Origin: Lachnospira sp. UBA2821
Lineage (GTDB): Bacteria; Bacillota; Clostridia; Lachnospirales; Lachnospiraceae
NCBI GenBank assembly: GCA_002351535.1
Contig: DEGR01000062.1
Location: 1 to 51,018 of the forward strand
Reading direction: 5' to 3'
DNA: 51,018 nt
Each line of letters begins with the position of its first letter. Positions within the stretch are counted from its first letter, which is position 1. Shown piece after piece: positions 42,418 to 50,877 of this stretch. The notes below the pieces were generated by a model, which was not told where the DNA came from, ran no database searches, and saw only the letters and a list, made by a program, of their open reading frames with translations. The position numbers and the translations under genes are program-made.

Positions 42418-43797
42418 TTATTTAACCTTTACTTTTTTAACTTTACTCCACTCTCCACAATACTCAATTGATTTATCATTTGTCTGCACTTTATACACTG
42501 CCTGTATCTTGACATAATAATACATGCTCGGCATATTTCCTGCATTCAAATCTGTTTTCACTGTCTGAACTGTTTTCGTGTTTTTGAATCCGCTGTCTTT
42601 TGATAACACAACGTTGTATGATGTTGCCCTGTCATCTTTTGACCACGAAACATTTATCCATCCTTTACCTGATGAACCTGTCACAATTTTATTGATTTTC
42701 TGTGGTTTTACCGTTATGTTTATTACTTTTTTTGCACTCTTATACATTGCTGTCTCCGGTGCAGTAACAGTAATCTTTAAATTTCCGCAACCTTTCAACT
42801 TCACTAATCCTTTATTGTCTACACTGGCTATTTTTTTATTATCCACAGAATATTTAAGCTTTACATCTCCCTTTGCCTTAGCTTTTATATCAAGACTACT
42901 CTTGCCCGTGTATATCTTTGAAACTGACTTTACAGATATAACCTGTTTCTCTTTTGGCAATACAGTTATTGTCACTTGTCTTGTTGCTTTTTTATATTTT
43001 GTTGTCTCTGAAGCTGTAACCGTTATAACTGACTTTCCAGGTTTCTTAGCATTCATTACACCATTTGAATCAATCGTTATTACTGATTTATTGCCTGATT
43101 TGTATGCTAATCTTCCATCCCCGGATGTCTTTGCTCCAAGAAGGATTCCCTTCGTTCCCGGCTTAATGCTCTTTGTATTTACACTTATATACTGCAATTC
43201 CTTTTCTACTGTACCATACGATTTGGGCATCGACTTACTTAACAACGTAGCAGAACCATATATATTCCCATCAAAATCACACCAATAATCTCCTGCCGTA
43301 AAATTCTTAGCTATATACTGGTTATGTGTATATTTCTTCAATTCCGTATCACAAATAAGTCCTTTTTTTTTAGCACCATCCAGGAATTCCTGGTCAGTCT
43401 CATCTCCACCTGTCGAAGTATCTGCCTTTGTATCAGCTACAAGATTATTGAAAATAAATACTGCACCTGATGATGTATCCTTAAATGTAAGTCTGATTGA
43501 ATACCATCCTTCATGATCTAATTCTTTCTCCATCTTTGCACCCGGCCAGATAGCCCTGTCTGTTTTTGTGTTATATGCAGGGCACAAATCAGCCGGCATA
43601 ACCTGTCTTTTAAATCCCATTCCCTCATAAGCCCATACACCTACGTTATCCCATTTTCCTGCATTTCTAAAATGTATTGTAACTGTGGTATTTTCATAAC
43701 CTGAAGCAGCTTTTGCGCAATAATCAGGATTTCTAAGAACCATCACTTCTATCATTACTATAGAAAGTAATAACGCAGATACTCTTTTTTTCTTCAT
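42418..43797 (-). CDS. secreted CBM26-like / Big / FN3 protein
   Basis: 459 aa. Signal peptide nearly identical to that of the 1065-aa neighbour. Residues 33-130 (TVTIHFRNAGKWDNVGVWAYEG, then GWYSIRLTF and FIFNN) resemble starch-binding module CBM26. Then come two Big-type domains (about 205-370) and an FN3-like domain, both close to the neighbour's C-terminus. It probably binds an alpha-glucan or related glycan outside the cell. No wall anchor is seen. The 5' leader with ATAGGAGGAATGTTAC is the same as for the neighbour, indicating duplication. Confidence 0.8.
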   Translation of the reverse strand: MKKKRVSALLLSIVMIEVMVLRNPDYCAKAASGYENTTVTIHFRNAGKWDNVGVWAYEGMGFKRQVMPADLCPAYNTKTDRAIWPGAKMEKELDHEGWYSIRLTFKDTSSGAVFIFNNLVADTKADTSTGGDETDQEFLDGAKKKGLICDTELKKYTHNQYIAKNFTAGDYWCDFDGNIYGSATLLSKSMPKSYGTVEKELQYISVNTKSIKPGTKGILLGAKTSGDGRLAYKSGNKSVITIDSNGVMNAKKPGKSVITVTASETTKYKKATRQVTITVLPKEKQVISVKSVSKIYTGKSSLDIKAKAKGDVKLKYSVDNKKIASVDNKGLVKLKGCGNLKITVTAPETAMYKSAKKVINITVKPQKINKIVTGSSGKGWINVSWSKDDRATSYNVVLSKDSGFKNTKTVQTVKTDLNAGNMPSMYYYVKIQAVYKVQTNDKSIEYCGEWSKVKKVKVK

Positions 43798-43849
43798 GTA
43801 ACATTCCTCCTATCACCATGTAAAAATATATATAATACAACTATTGTTG

Positions 43850-45766
43850 TTAATTAACCTTAATATATTCCCCGGCTTTTTTATTACCCTGTTTTGATGC
43901 AATCGATAACCATTCAGATGCCTCGGTCTCATTCTTCGCAGTTCCTATTCCATGTTTAAGATACAATCCTATGTTGTACTGTGCTGTTGCGTTGCCATTT
44001 TCAGCAGCCTTTTTGTACCATTCGAAAGATTTTCTGTAATCCTGTGATATTCCCTCACCATGACCATACATATATCCGACATTGCACTGGGCAACTGCAT
44101 TATTCATATTTGCAGCCTTTTTATACCATCTGAAAGCTTCTACTTTGTCAGGCTTGCCACTGTTATAATATACTTCTCCAAATATCATGCACACTTTCGG
44201 ATTCTTCTCTGAATTACACTCATTTAATATAGCAATTGCTTTCTTATGATTTTTTTCACAGCCTGTACCATTCAGATAACACGACGCCAGAGTTGCCATT
44301 GCATCCTCATTTCCTTCTTTTGCAGATTTTTCTATATAACCAAATCCTTTTTTTATATTTTTCCGGACTACTACTCCATATAGCAGCATTAATCCATATA
44401 TATACAATGCATCAGCATCATTTAATCCGCATAACTCATCAAGCGGACCACAGCATTTAATCATAATTTTTTGGGCTTTATCAGAACTTTTTGTATAACC
44501 ATTTCCGCAATATAACATATTTGCAATATAAGACATCGCAATAGGATTATAGTCTTTTGCCGCCTTTTCAAGCCTTACCTTTATACTTTTATAATCCTTC
44601 CTTACTAATCCTGCGTACGACAAAATGGCAAGCTGTACTCCTGCCATTTCATTTCCCTTTTTCTCCAGGGTTCTATATATTTTATCTGCCAACATATAAT
44701 CACAGTTTTTCTTTGCAGTCACCGCCTTAATATATTCCGGCTCTGATATCTCTGCTTTGTACTTTTCTATATCAAAGATTCTCACAACCTTTTTCTCACT
44801 TTTTTCCTGTACCGGCTGTTCTACAATCTTTTTGCTCTTATTACCGTCAGCAGCCCCATACATCTGAAATCTGTCGATAGCCTTCTTCATCTCTGCCGCA
44901 TCTGCATATCTGTCTTCCGGCTTGAACTCACATGCCTTTAATATAATTTCACCGCATTCTTTACTCACATTTTCCGGCAAAGGTATCTTTTCCCCGGAAA
45001 GACGTCTTGTAATCTCTTCCACACCCGCAAAAGAAGTTTTGGCAAATGGAAGTCTGTTCCTGTTCGCAAGTTCATAAAGTGATATTCCAAGACTGTATAT
45101 ATCCACCCTCGAATCATAACTTCCAATGAACTGCTCCGGTGCACCATAAGATTCCGTTCCTGCCTTAGTCTGGGTGCTTGATGAATTCGAAAGCATTTTA
45201 GATATACCAAAGTCACCAAGCAGATAATTACCAAAACTGTTTCTGAATATATTATCCGGCTTGATGTCCCTGTGAATTATCCCTAATTCGTGACAACTGA
45301 TTAATGCATTTGCAATCTGAGAGCCTATTTTTAATATTTCTTTCTCGTCTAATGTCTGTTTTTTACATATATCACCGAGACTTTCAAGACAATCCATTCT
45401 TATCATAAGGTCTGTTCCGAAAGATTTCTCATCACTCCAGTCGATAAATCTGTAATCGTGATAATTTACTACCATGCCTGAGCCTCGTAACTTATTCATC
45501 AGACTCAGTTCACTCTCGGCTTTATCACAGAGATCTGACCTGTATTCTTCAAAATCTTTCTTGTAATCATCAGAAAGGTCTTCGTATCTGCCTTTCTGCT
45601 CTACGATATTAACCACCTTCATAGCACAAATTTCTTCAAATGTTCTATTTATTCTTGTCATTCTGAATACAGCCGTTCTCCCATTAGAACCCTGACCTAG
45701 TAATTCTTTTAAATCCCAATCTCCAAATATTTTTCCATTCTGCTTTGCTCTCGAATCAATAGACAT
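43850..45766 (-). CDS. serine/threonine protein kinase with Sel1 repeats, copy 2
   Basis: 638 aa. Kinase domain at about 15-285: GQGSNGRTAVF, CAMKVV, IIHRDIKPDNIF, LLGDFGISKM, GTESYGAPEQF. A short linker (EQPVQEKSEKKVVRIF) is followed by about seven Sel1-like repeats to the C-terminus (e.g. AQCNVGYMYGHGEGISQDYRKSFEWY). Cytosolic. It lies 18 nt after the ABC-2 permease gene, downstream of the FHA-ABC ATPase, which places kinase and FHA reader in one transcript. Confidence 0.92.
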   Translation of the reverse strand: MSIDSRAKQNGKIFGDWDLKELLGQGSNGRTAVFRMTRINRTFEEICAMKVVNIVEQKGRYEDLSDDYKKDFEEYRSDLCDKAESELSLMNKLRGSGMVVNYHDYRFIDWSDEKSFGTDLMIRMDCLESLGDICKKQTLDEKEILKIGSQIANALISCHELGIIHRDIKPDNIFRNSFGNYLLGDFGISKMLSNSSSTQTKAGTESYGAPEQFIGSYDSRVDIYSLGISLYELANRNRLPFAKTSFAGVEEITRRLSGEKIPLPENVSKECGEIILKACEFKPEDRYADAAEMKKAIDRFQMYGAADGNKSKKIVEQPVQEKSEKKVVRIFDIEKYKAEISEPEYIKAVTAKKNCDYMLADKIYRTLEKKGNEMAGVQLAILSYAGLVRKDYKSIKVRLEKAAKDYNPIAMSYIANMLYCGNGYTKSSDKAQKIMIKCCGPLDELCGLNDADALYIYGLMLLYGVVVRKNIKKGFGYIEKSAKEGNEDAMATLASCYLNGTGCEKNHKKAIAILNECNSEKNPKVCMIFGEVYYNSGKPDKVEAFRWYKKAANMNNAVAQCNVGYMYGHGEGISQDYRKSFEWYKKAAENGNATAQYNIGLYLKHGIGTAKNETEASEWLSIASKQGNKKAGEYIKVN

Positions 45767-45784
45767 AGTTATTCCTCCTAACCC

Positions 45785-46639
45785 TTATCTCGAATCCTTT
45801 GAAACGCTATGAAGTACCAGATTTCCAACTAATATAAATCCCAGTGCAAATAGTAATAGAACTATCCACACAAACAACAGGTGTTTTCCGCCATACTTAT
45901 ACATATTCTCAACTGTATGTGGAACATCAGGAAATGTTGCATGTATCTTTAATGGAAGGCTGTTCAAATCACATATACTTCCTAATCCCTCCATACCCCA
46001 TCTGCTTAACATAGCGTAGGATACTTTCTCAGAAGCTCCCTTCATCTCAAATAATATTCCCGAGAATATAAGCTGTACGATAAGTATGTATGGTGCAAGC
46101 ACATTCGCTGTTTCTTCTTTTTTCACAAAACATGATATGAATAATCCCATTGCGTCAGCTGCATACATCAATAAAAGAATTGTTATGTAATACTCAATTA
46201 ACGGATTATGAAATTCAATACCTGTTTTTGGCATTGCATTATCTCTGAATTTCTCCACACCTATATAACCGGTTGTCAGAATTGCACTTTGTATCATGCA
46301 CAATATAAACTGGACAATTGCTCTTGATGCTGTATAACACCTTAGTCTTATACCTGTAACGTAATCACGTTTTATATTACTTCTCTCTTTTACAATCGTC
46401 TGAATAGAATTAAACAGTCCTCCCCATATAGCAGCACTTACAATAACAAAACATCCTGACTTCGTTCCCTCATAATGTACAAACATATTTTCTCCGGCAA
46501 TCCATACAACAATAATTGCTGCTATTACAGGAAATAACAATGATACTGCAAGATTCTTCTTATCGCTTAATAATATTCTTATATACTGTGACGTATATAT
46601 ACCCAATTCTTTGAATTGTGATATTCTCTTCTCTTCCAT
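45785..46639 (-). CDS. ABC-2 type transporter permease
   Basis: 284 aa with about six hydrophobic segments in the ABC-2/ABCG permease arrangement (KNLAVSLLFPVIAAIIVVWI, then a cytoplasmic loop SNIKRDYVTGIRLRCYTASRAI, and helices to the C-terminus). It pairs with the FHA-ABC ATPase encoded 15 nt upstream to make a half-size exporter. In Rv1747 of Mycobacterium the same parts are fused in one chain. Confidence 0.85.
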   Translation of the reverse strand: MEEKRISQFKELGIYTSQYIRILLSDKKNLAVSLLFPVIAAIIVVWIAGENMFVHYEGTKSGCFVIVSAAIWGGLFNSIQTIVKERSNIKRDYVTGIRLRCYTASRAIVQFILCMIQSAILTTGYIGVEKFRDNAMPKTGIEFHNPLIEYYITILLLMYAADAMGLFISCFVKKEETANVLAPYILIVQLIFSGILFEMKGASEKVSYAMLSRWGMEGLGSICDLNSLPLKIHATFPDVPHTVENMYKYGGKHLLFVWIVLLLFALGFILVGNLVLHSVSKDSR

Positions 46640-46654
46640 AAATAACTCTTCCTC

Positions 46655-48145
46655 TTAATTCTGTATATATTTTTCAGGTTCTGAATCCAGCAGACCATAA
46701 GCTTCTTTTATATTTGTTCCGAAATATTCCCCCGCTTCTGCCGGAGAACCCGAGAATGCTAGTCTTCCCACATTCTCATACTTTGTCATCATAATCACCT
46801 GATCAAACATATGTATATCAGACACGTCATGAATTATCACAAGTATTGTCTTTCCCTCTTTATGTGCAAGTTCCGCAAGAATTCCGAACAACTCTCTCTT
46901 CATTCCCGGGTCAAGACCTGCATCCGGTTCGTCAAGACAAAGAAGCTGTCTGTCTGCAACAAGCTCTATGGCAATGTTTACTCTCTTTTTCTCACCGCCA
47001 CTGCATTTTGATATTTTATTCTTTCTTACTCCATCTAATTTAAGCTGGCTGATTGTATTATCCACATGTGCTTTTATCTCTTTTCTTTTTGTATCACCGG
47101 GCAGTCTTATTATCGCAGCTTCCCTTAATTCTTCTTCGACTGTCAGCATAGGATGAAATACTTCATTCTGTGGAACACTTCCGATAAGATATTTCACTTT
47201 GTCAAAATTCTCAAGTAAATCAACGCCTTTATAGCTTATGTCTCCCTGTGCTCCTTTTGTATCCATTCCATTCATACAGTTCATAACTGTTGATTTTCCC
47301 GCACCCGAGCTTCCAAGAAGTGCCACAAGACTTCCTTCTTTAACCTCTACATTTACATTTCGTATGATTTCTTTTTCGCCATGTCCACTATTATTAGGAA
47401 CTTTTTTTGTCTTAATATCAGCTTTCAGAACAATTCTGCGTTCTGACCCGGATGCTTCTTTACGAAGTTCATTCGTATTATAAAAAATCATTCCTTCATT
47501 ATATATAAATACACAATCACAGAATGATATTTTGTCTTTATCACACAGATACACGGGATTATCTATTCTCTCATTGTTTAACCATGTACCGGCATAACTG
47601 CCACAATCATCAACATAATAACGGCCATTCTGAAAACCTATCTGAAGGTGTTTTGCTGAAATATACGAATGCGGTATAACAAGATTGCAGACTTCCTCAT
47701 CTCTTCCTATGATTACATTCTGTTTCTCATTAAGTTGTAAAGTTTTCCAATTCTCATTTAATAATTCTGAAGTGAACATCATCCACACACCCCTTGAATC
47801 CGGGTCAGATAAATTGTCAGAATCAATTCTAAGTACATCTCCATTTTTTAGCATATATGGCTTAGAAGTTCCATTTGCTCCATTCTCTAACTTCACCCCA
47901 TTTATGTAAGTACCATTAACACTTCCTTTGTCAATGTAATACCATCTGTTATCTATATTGACCAGACTTCCATGATTACGTCCGACAATTTCAGACACAA
48001 AGCCGATTTCCGGTGAATTGTTTATTGTGTTTCTTCCTATATTCCATTCTCTTCTCATATCTAAAGGATAACTTCTAATATTATTTTTTTCTAACGTTGT
48101 AAGAGATGATGAGCCTTCTATTGGTAAATACGCCTGTGTCTCCAT
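46655..48145 (-). CDS. double-FHA-domain ABC transporter ATP-binding protein (ABCG type)
   Basis: 496 aa. FHA domain 1 at about 25-115 (IGRNT, VGRNHGSLV, SVNGTYING). FHA domain 2 at about 135-215 (IGRDEEV, SAKHLQ, SYAGTWLNN). The nucleotide-binding domain occupies about 240-470: Walker A GSSGAGKST, signature CSGGEKKR, Walker B LLCLDEPDAGLD and switch His IIHD. FHA domains bind phosphothreonine, so transport is probably gated by the kinases and PP2C phosphatase of this island, as shown for Rv1747 and PknF. The D-loop entry has DEPD where ABCG proteins usually have DEPT. Confidence 0.92.
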   Translation of the reverse strand: METQAYLPIEGSSSLTTLEKNNIRSYPLDMRREWNIGRNTINNSPEIGFVSEIVGRNHGSLVNIDNRWYYIDKGSVNGTYINGVKLENGANGTSKPYMLKNGDVLRIDSDNLSDPDSRGVWMMFTSELLNENWKTLQLNEKQNVIIGRDEEVCNLVIPHSYISAKHLQIGFQNGRYYVDDCGSYAGTWLNNERIDNPVYLCDKDKISFCDCVFIYNEGMIFYNTNELRKEASGSERRIVLKADIKTKKVPNNSGHGEKEIIRNVNVEVKEGSLVALLGSSGAGKSTVMNCMNGMDTKGAQGDISYKGVDLLENFDKVKYLIGSVPQNEVFHPMLTVEEELREAAIIRLPGDTKRKEIKAHVDNTISQLKLDGVRKNKISKCSGGEKKRVNIAIELVADRQLLCLDEPDAGLDPGMKRELFGILAELAHKEGKTILVIIHDVSDIHMFDQVIMMTKYENVGRLAFSGSPAEAGEYFGTNIKEAYGLLDSEPEKYIQN

Positions 48146-48169
48146 ATTCCTTATCCTTTCTGTATAAAT

Positions 48170-49447
48170 TTATCTATATCCCATTTTTTCCTGATACTTT
48201 ACAAGTTCATCTTTATTTGCTTTTTCATATTCATTAAAAATTGAATCATCAAAATCATCACCATTTATCGTTGGCTTATACCACGATTTTCCTTTAAAAT
48301 AATTCTGAAGACTTTCATCTTTAAAAATATATCCATACCTTGCATATATCTCATTAGTAGCAATTCTAAGCTGGTCTTTAGTTAACCCTGTCAGGTCTTT
48401 TTCTGATATATATGCTGAATTACTCTGTGGTAATACATAATCTGCATCTGTCCCTGTTACCGCTGCCGCTGTAGTCTCATTTTCCTGCTTTTTCTCCGAA
48501 CCCGGTTTTGCATTTGATGAACCAAACTGTGCTAACGAATCACTTACCTCATAGTAATAATTTTTCTTCTGTGTACCGACCAGGTCGTTATACATCACAA
48601 CACCGTCTGTATATCCTTTTACATTGCTCCATCCACCGTCATAATGCAATTCAGTAGTTCCTTCTATGTAGTCAGAGCATCCATAACTTACACTGCCATC
48701 TTTCTTTTTTATAACGTCACTCATCCTGATAGGAAAATACACATTCTGCGTGGCAAATACATCTTCCGGATAAACATCATCATTATCTACTACTTCTTTT
48801 GATGATACCTGTGCTGAAAATACCATATATACCATATTGCTATAATCATAATAGGATTTATTCTCTTTTTCCGTAAGTGTATATGAACCTACATATTTCA
48901 AATCACTGTAACCTATGTGTTCATACTCATCTGCAAAATATGATTCAATAACATCGGATGCATCTTTTTTCATCTTATTCATACCCTCTTCAGGTATGTC
49001 AGATTCTCTATAAACATATTTATCAACATTTTTGCATTTATATTTCTTTTTCCACTTACTTACCTGATACCCGTCCTCTTCAAGACTTACACCGTTTAAA
49101 TCAAAACTTATTGTTACTATATCCCCCTCATCTAAATATCCACTTTTTTCTAATGAATAATTGCTTGATGAGAATCTTGAATCTTTACCTGTATATTTCC
49201 ATGTAACACTTGCAAATGGCGCTGTGCCTTCAAACGAAACCTTAATATTGTCAAAAGGATTATAATCTTTATATTTACTTAATTTGCTGACTTTCTTTGT
49301 AATCTTTTCGCCCTGAAGATTAACACCATATTTTTTTCCTTTTGACTCGTTATACTTTATTTTAACTGTAACAGTATCTCCATTTTTTAACTTCTCTGTT
49401 TTGTCGGTCTTTAATTCAATAAGGTCAATTATTTCATCCACCTGCAT
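48170..49447 (-). CDS. downstream fragment of an interrupted zinc-ribbon/YARHG protein
   Basis: 425 codons from the first ATG after an in-frame amber codon. The C-terminal 70 residues form a YARHG domain (TNEIYARYGYIFKDESLQNYFKGKSWYKP). The middle contains repeated beta-rich segments (KLKNGDTVTVKIKYNESKGKKYG, GYLDEGDIVTISFDLNG). No ribosome site precedes the ATG at 49447, and the reading frame is open for 59 further codons up to the TAG at 49625. It is therefore most likely the separated 3' part of one gene with 49625-49933, and made only by readthrough if at all. Confidence 0.7.
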   Translation of the reverse strand: MQVDEIIDLIELKTDKTEKLKNGDTVTVKIKYNESKGKKYGVNLQGEKITKKVSKLSKYKDYNPFDNIKVSFEGTAPFASVTWKYTGKDSRFSSSNYSLEKSGYLDEGDIVTISFDLNGVSLEEDGYQVSKWKKKYKCKNVDKYVYRESDIPEEGMNKMKKDASDVIESYFADEYEHIGYSDLKYVGSYTLTEKENKSYYDYSNMVYMVFSAQVSSKEVVDNDDVYPEDVFATQNVYFPIRMSDVIKKKDGSVSYGCSDYIEGTTELHYDGGWSNVKGYTDGVVMYNDLVGTQKKNYYYEVSDSLAQFGSSNAKPGSEKKQENETTAAAVTGTDADYVLPQSNSAYISEKDLTGLTKDQLRIATNEIYARYGYIFKDESLQNYFKGKSWYKPTINGDDFDDSIFNEYEKANKDELVKYQEKMGYR

Positions 49448-49624
49448 ATCATCGCACTGTTCTTTGTATTTATCATAATGATTCTTCTTATCTACGAGAT
49501 TTACTTTTTTTATTTCAGCTATTTTCTCTATAAGACTTTCATCATCTATATATGCATTAGCTGTACCATTTTCTTCATATCCTCCAATACTAACTCTGAC
49601 GTATTTTTCAAGATTAATGTTTCT

Positions 49625-49933
49625 CTAGATATTTGTATAAAACATATATCCTGCAGTACCCGCTGCCGCAATAACTATTACAACCGCTAAAATGATAAAA
49701 AATTTCTTATTAAGTCTGATACTGACCGACTTCTGCTTTGGCTGCATCCCATTACCTGTCTGCTTATTCTGAAACCGCTGTTCATTGTTTATCTGACTAT
49801 TCCGGACATTCTGCGGTCTTTGCTCTTCGTTCCATCCGGTTGTAACCATATCCTGCGGTTTAATTTTATTTCCACAGAATTTACAGAATGTTGAGCCGTC
49901 ATTAATCTGTTTTCCACACTTAGTACAATACAT
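49625..49933 (-). CDS. zinc-ribbon single-pass membrane protein (N-terminal part)
   Basis: 102 aa. Zinc ribbon MYCTKCGKQINDGSTFCKFCG (four Cys), a Gln/Asn-rich linker, and one transmembrane helix (about 77-97) followed by FYTNI and a TAG stop. As it stands it would be a short anchor without an external domain. See the pseudogene entry: it is probably the 5' part of a longer gene. It follows the trypsin-like gene by 2 nt. Confidence 0.75.
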   Translation of the reverse strand: MYCTKCGKQINDGSTFCKFCGNKIKPQDMVTTGWNEEQRPQNVRNSQINNEQRFQNKQTGNGMQPKQKSVSIRLNKKFFIILAVVIVIAAAGTAGYMFYTNI

Positions 49934-49935
49934 AT

Positions 49936-50859
49936 CTATTCCTCCCTGCTTCTTGTTACCAGCATTAAAATAACCAATAATATTACTATTATCGCCGTTA
50001 TTGGCAATGAGTACATTTTACCGGTTTTATACAATTTGTTTTCCGGCTTTTTCTTTACAACTTTTTCTGTCACTTTCCTGCCTATATATGTAATCTTATT
50101 TTTGTCCAGAAATTGTTTTATTTTATACGAAGATACTACTGTATATTCCAGAACCTCCTGTCCCCTTGATAATGAAGAATTGATTCCCACCATTTTTCCA
50201 TTTATATCTGTTATTGGACACCCCAATGTTCCCGAATCTACAAGTGAATTATAAATAATCGTTGTATCTGCTCCGGCATTATAGTCTTTTGCAAGTTTTC
50301 CTTCGTATATAATCGTGTTCTTATCACCAAAATCTTTATCCGTATTTTCTTTCATTTTGGCTGGAAATCCAATAGAAAAAACCTTTGTATCCTTACTTAC
50401 GGTAGCACTGTCTTCCATAGTAATGACCAGATTTGAATCTATATTTTTTTCCGACTTATACAATGCAATATCTGTAGTCTCATCACTATCCTCAAGACTA
50501 AGCTTTATATATCTGTTATCTGCTACAGCATATACTCCAATATCATCTTTATTTATTTTCAACTTATTATCAATACAATATTTTTTTAATTCGTCATCCG
50601 AAACAACTGTTTCTTTATATAATGTTAAAATATATGCGTTCTCATCATTCTGAACAACTGTTCCACAAACATGTTTAATCATGTGAAATTCTTTATCATT
50701 AAATCCTACATAAATCTCAACAACACCACTTCTGATATTTTCAAGTTTCTTAAGATTCTCTGAATAGTCAGCTTTTGATGTTTCACAATAACATCCGGTA
50801 AATATCATAATTAATATATAAGTTACAAATAACTTAGTTATATTTCTTTTATCCAACAT
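49936..50859 (-). CDS. trypsin-like fold protein, probably inactive, with C-terminal membrane helix
   Basis: 307 aa. An N-terminal signal with a lipobox-like FTGC, a chymotrypsin-like domain (about 40-255) and a C-terminal helix (about 280-302). Family landmarks are recognisable but altered: where active HtrA-like proteases have TNxHV there is ILTLYKETV (no His); the Asp is kept in TDIALYK; where GNSGGPL is expected there is GTLGCPI (Ser lost). Activity is unlikely; a binding or scaffolding role is possible. GGAGG is 6 nt before the ATG. Confidence 0.65.
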   Translation of the reverse strand: MLDKRNITKLFVTYILIMIFTGCYCETSKADYSENLKKLENIRSGVVEIYVGFNDKEFHMIKHVCGTVVQNDENAYILTLYKETVVSDDELKKYCIDNKLKINKDDIGVYAVADNRYIKLSLEDSDETTDIALYKSEKNIDSNLVITMEDSATVSKDTKVFSIGFPAKMKENTDKDFGDKNTIIYEGKLAKDYNAGADTTIIYNSLVDSGTLGCPITDINGKMVGINSSLSRGQEVLEYTVVSSYKIKQFLDKNKITYIGRKVTEKVVKKKPENKLYKTGKMYSLPITAIIVILLVILMLVTRSREE

Positions 50860-50877
50860 TCAATACCTCCACATTTA

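Larger units (their letters stand above)
48170..49933 (-). pseudogene. zinc-ribbon/TM/YARHG gene interrupted by an in-frame TAG
   Basis: The two open frames are in the same phase. Codons from the zinc-ribbon ATG (49933) run 102 sense codons, a TAG at 49625-49627, then 59 + 425 sense codons to the stop at 48170. The residues after the TAG (EKYVRVSIGGYEENGTANAY) are the kind of domain that normally follows the helix in such zinc-ribbon proteins. One nonsense change, or programmed readthrough, explains it. Confidence 0.7.

Noticed and set aside
42578..43288. 236-codon plus-strand open frame opposite the CBM26-like gene
   Set aside because: Antisense shadow of a Lys/Val/Thr-rich coding region; the minus-strand product has clear domains and a ribosome site.
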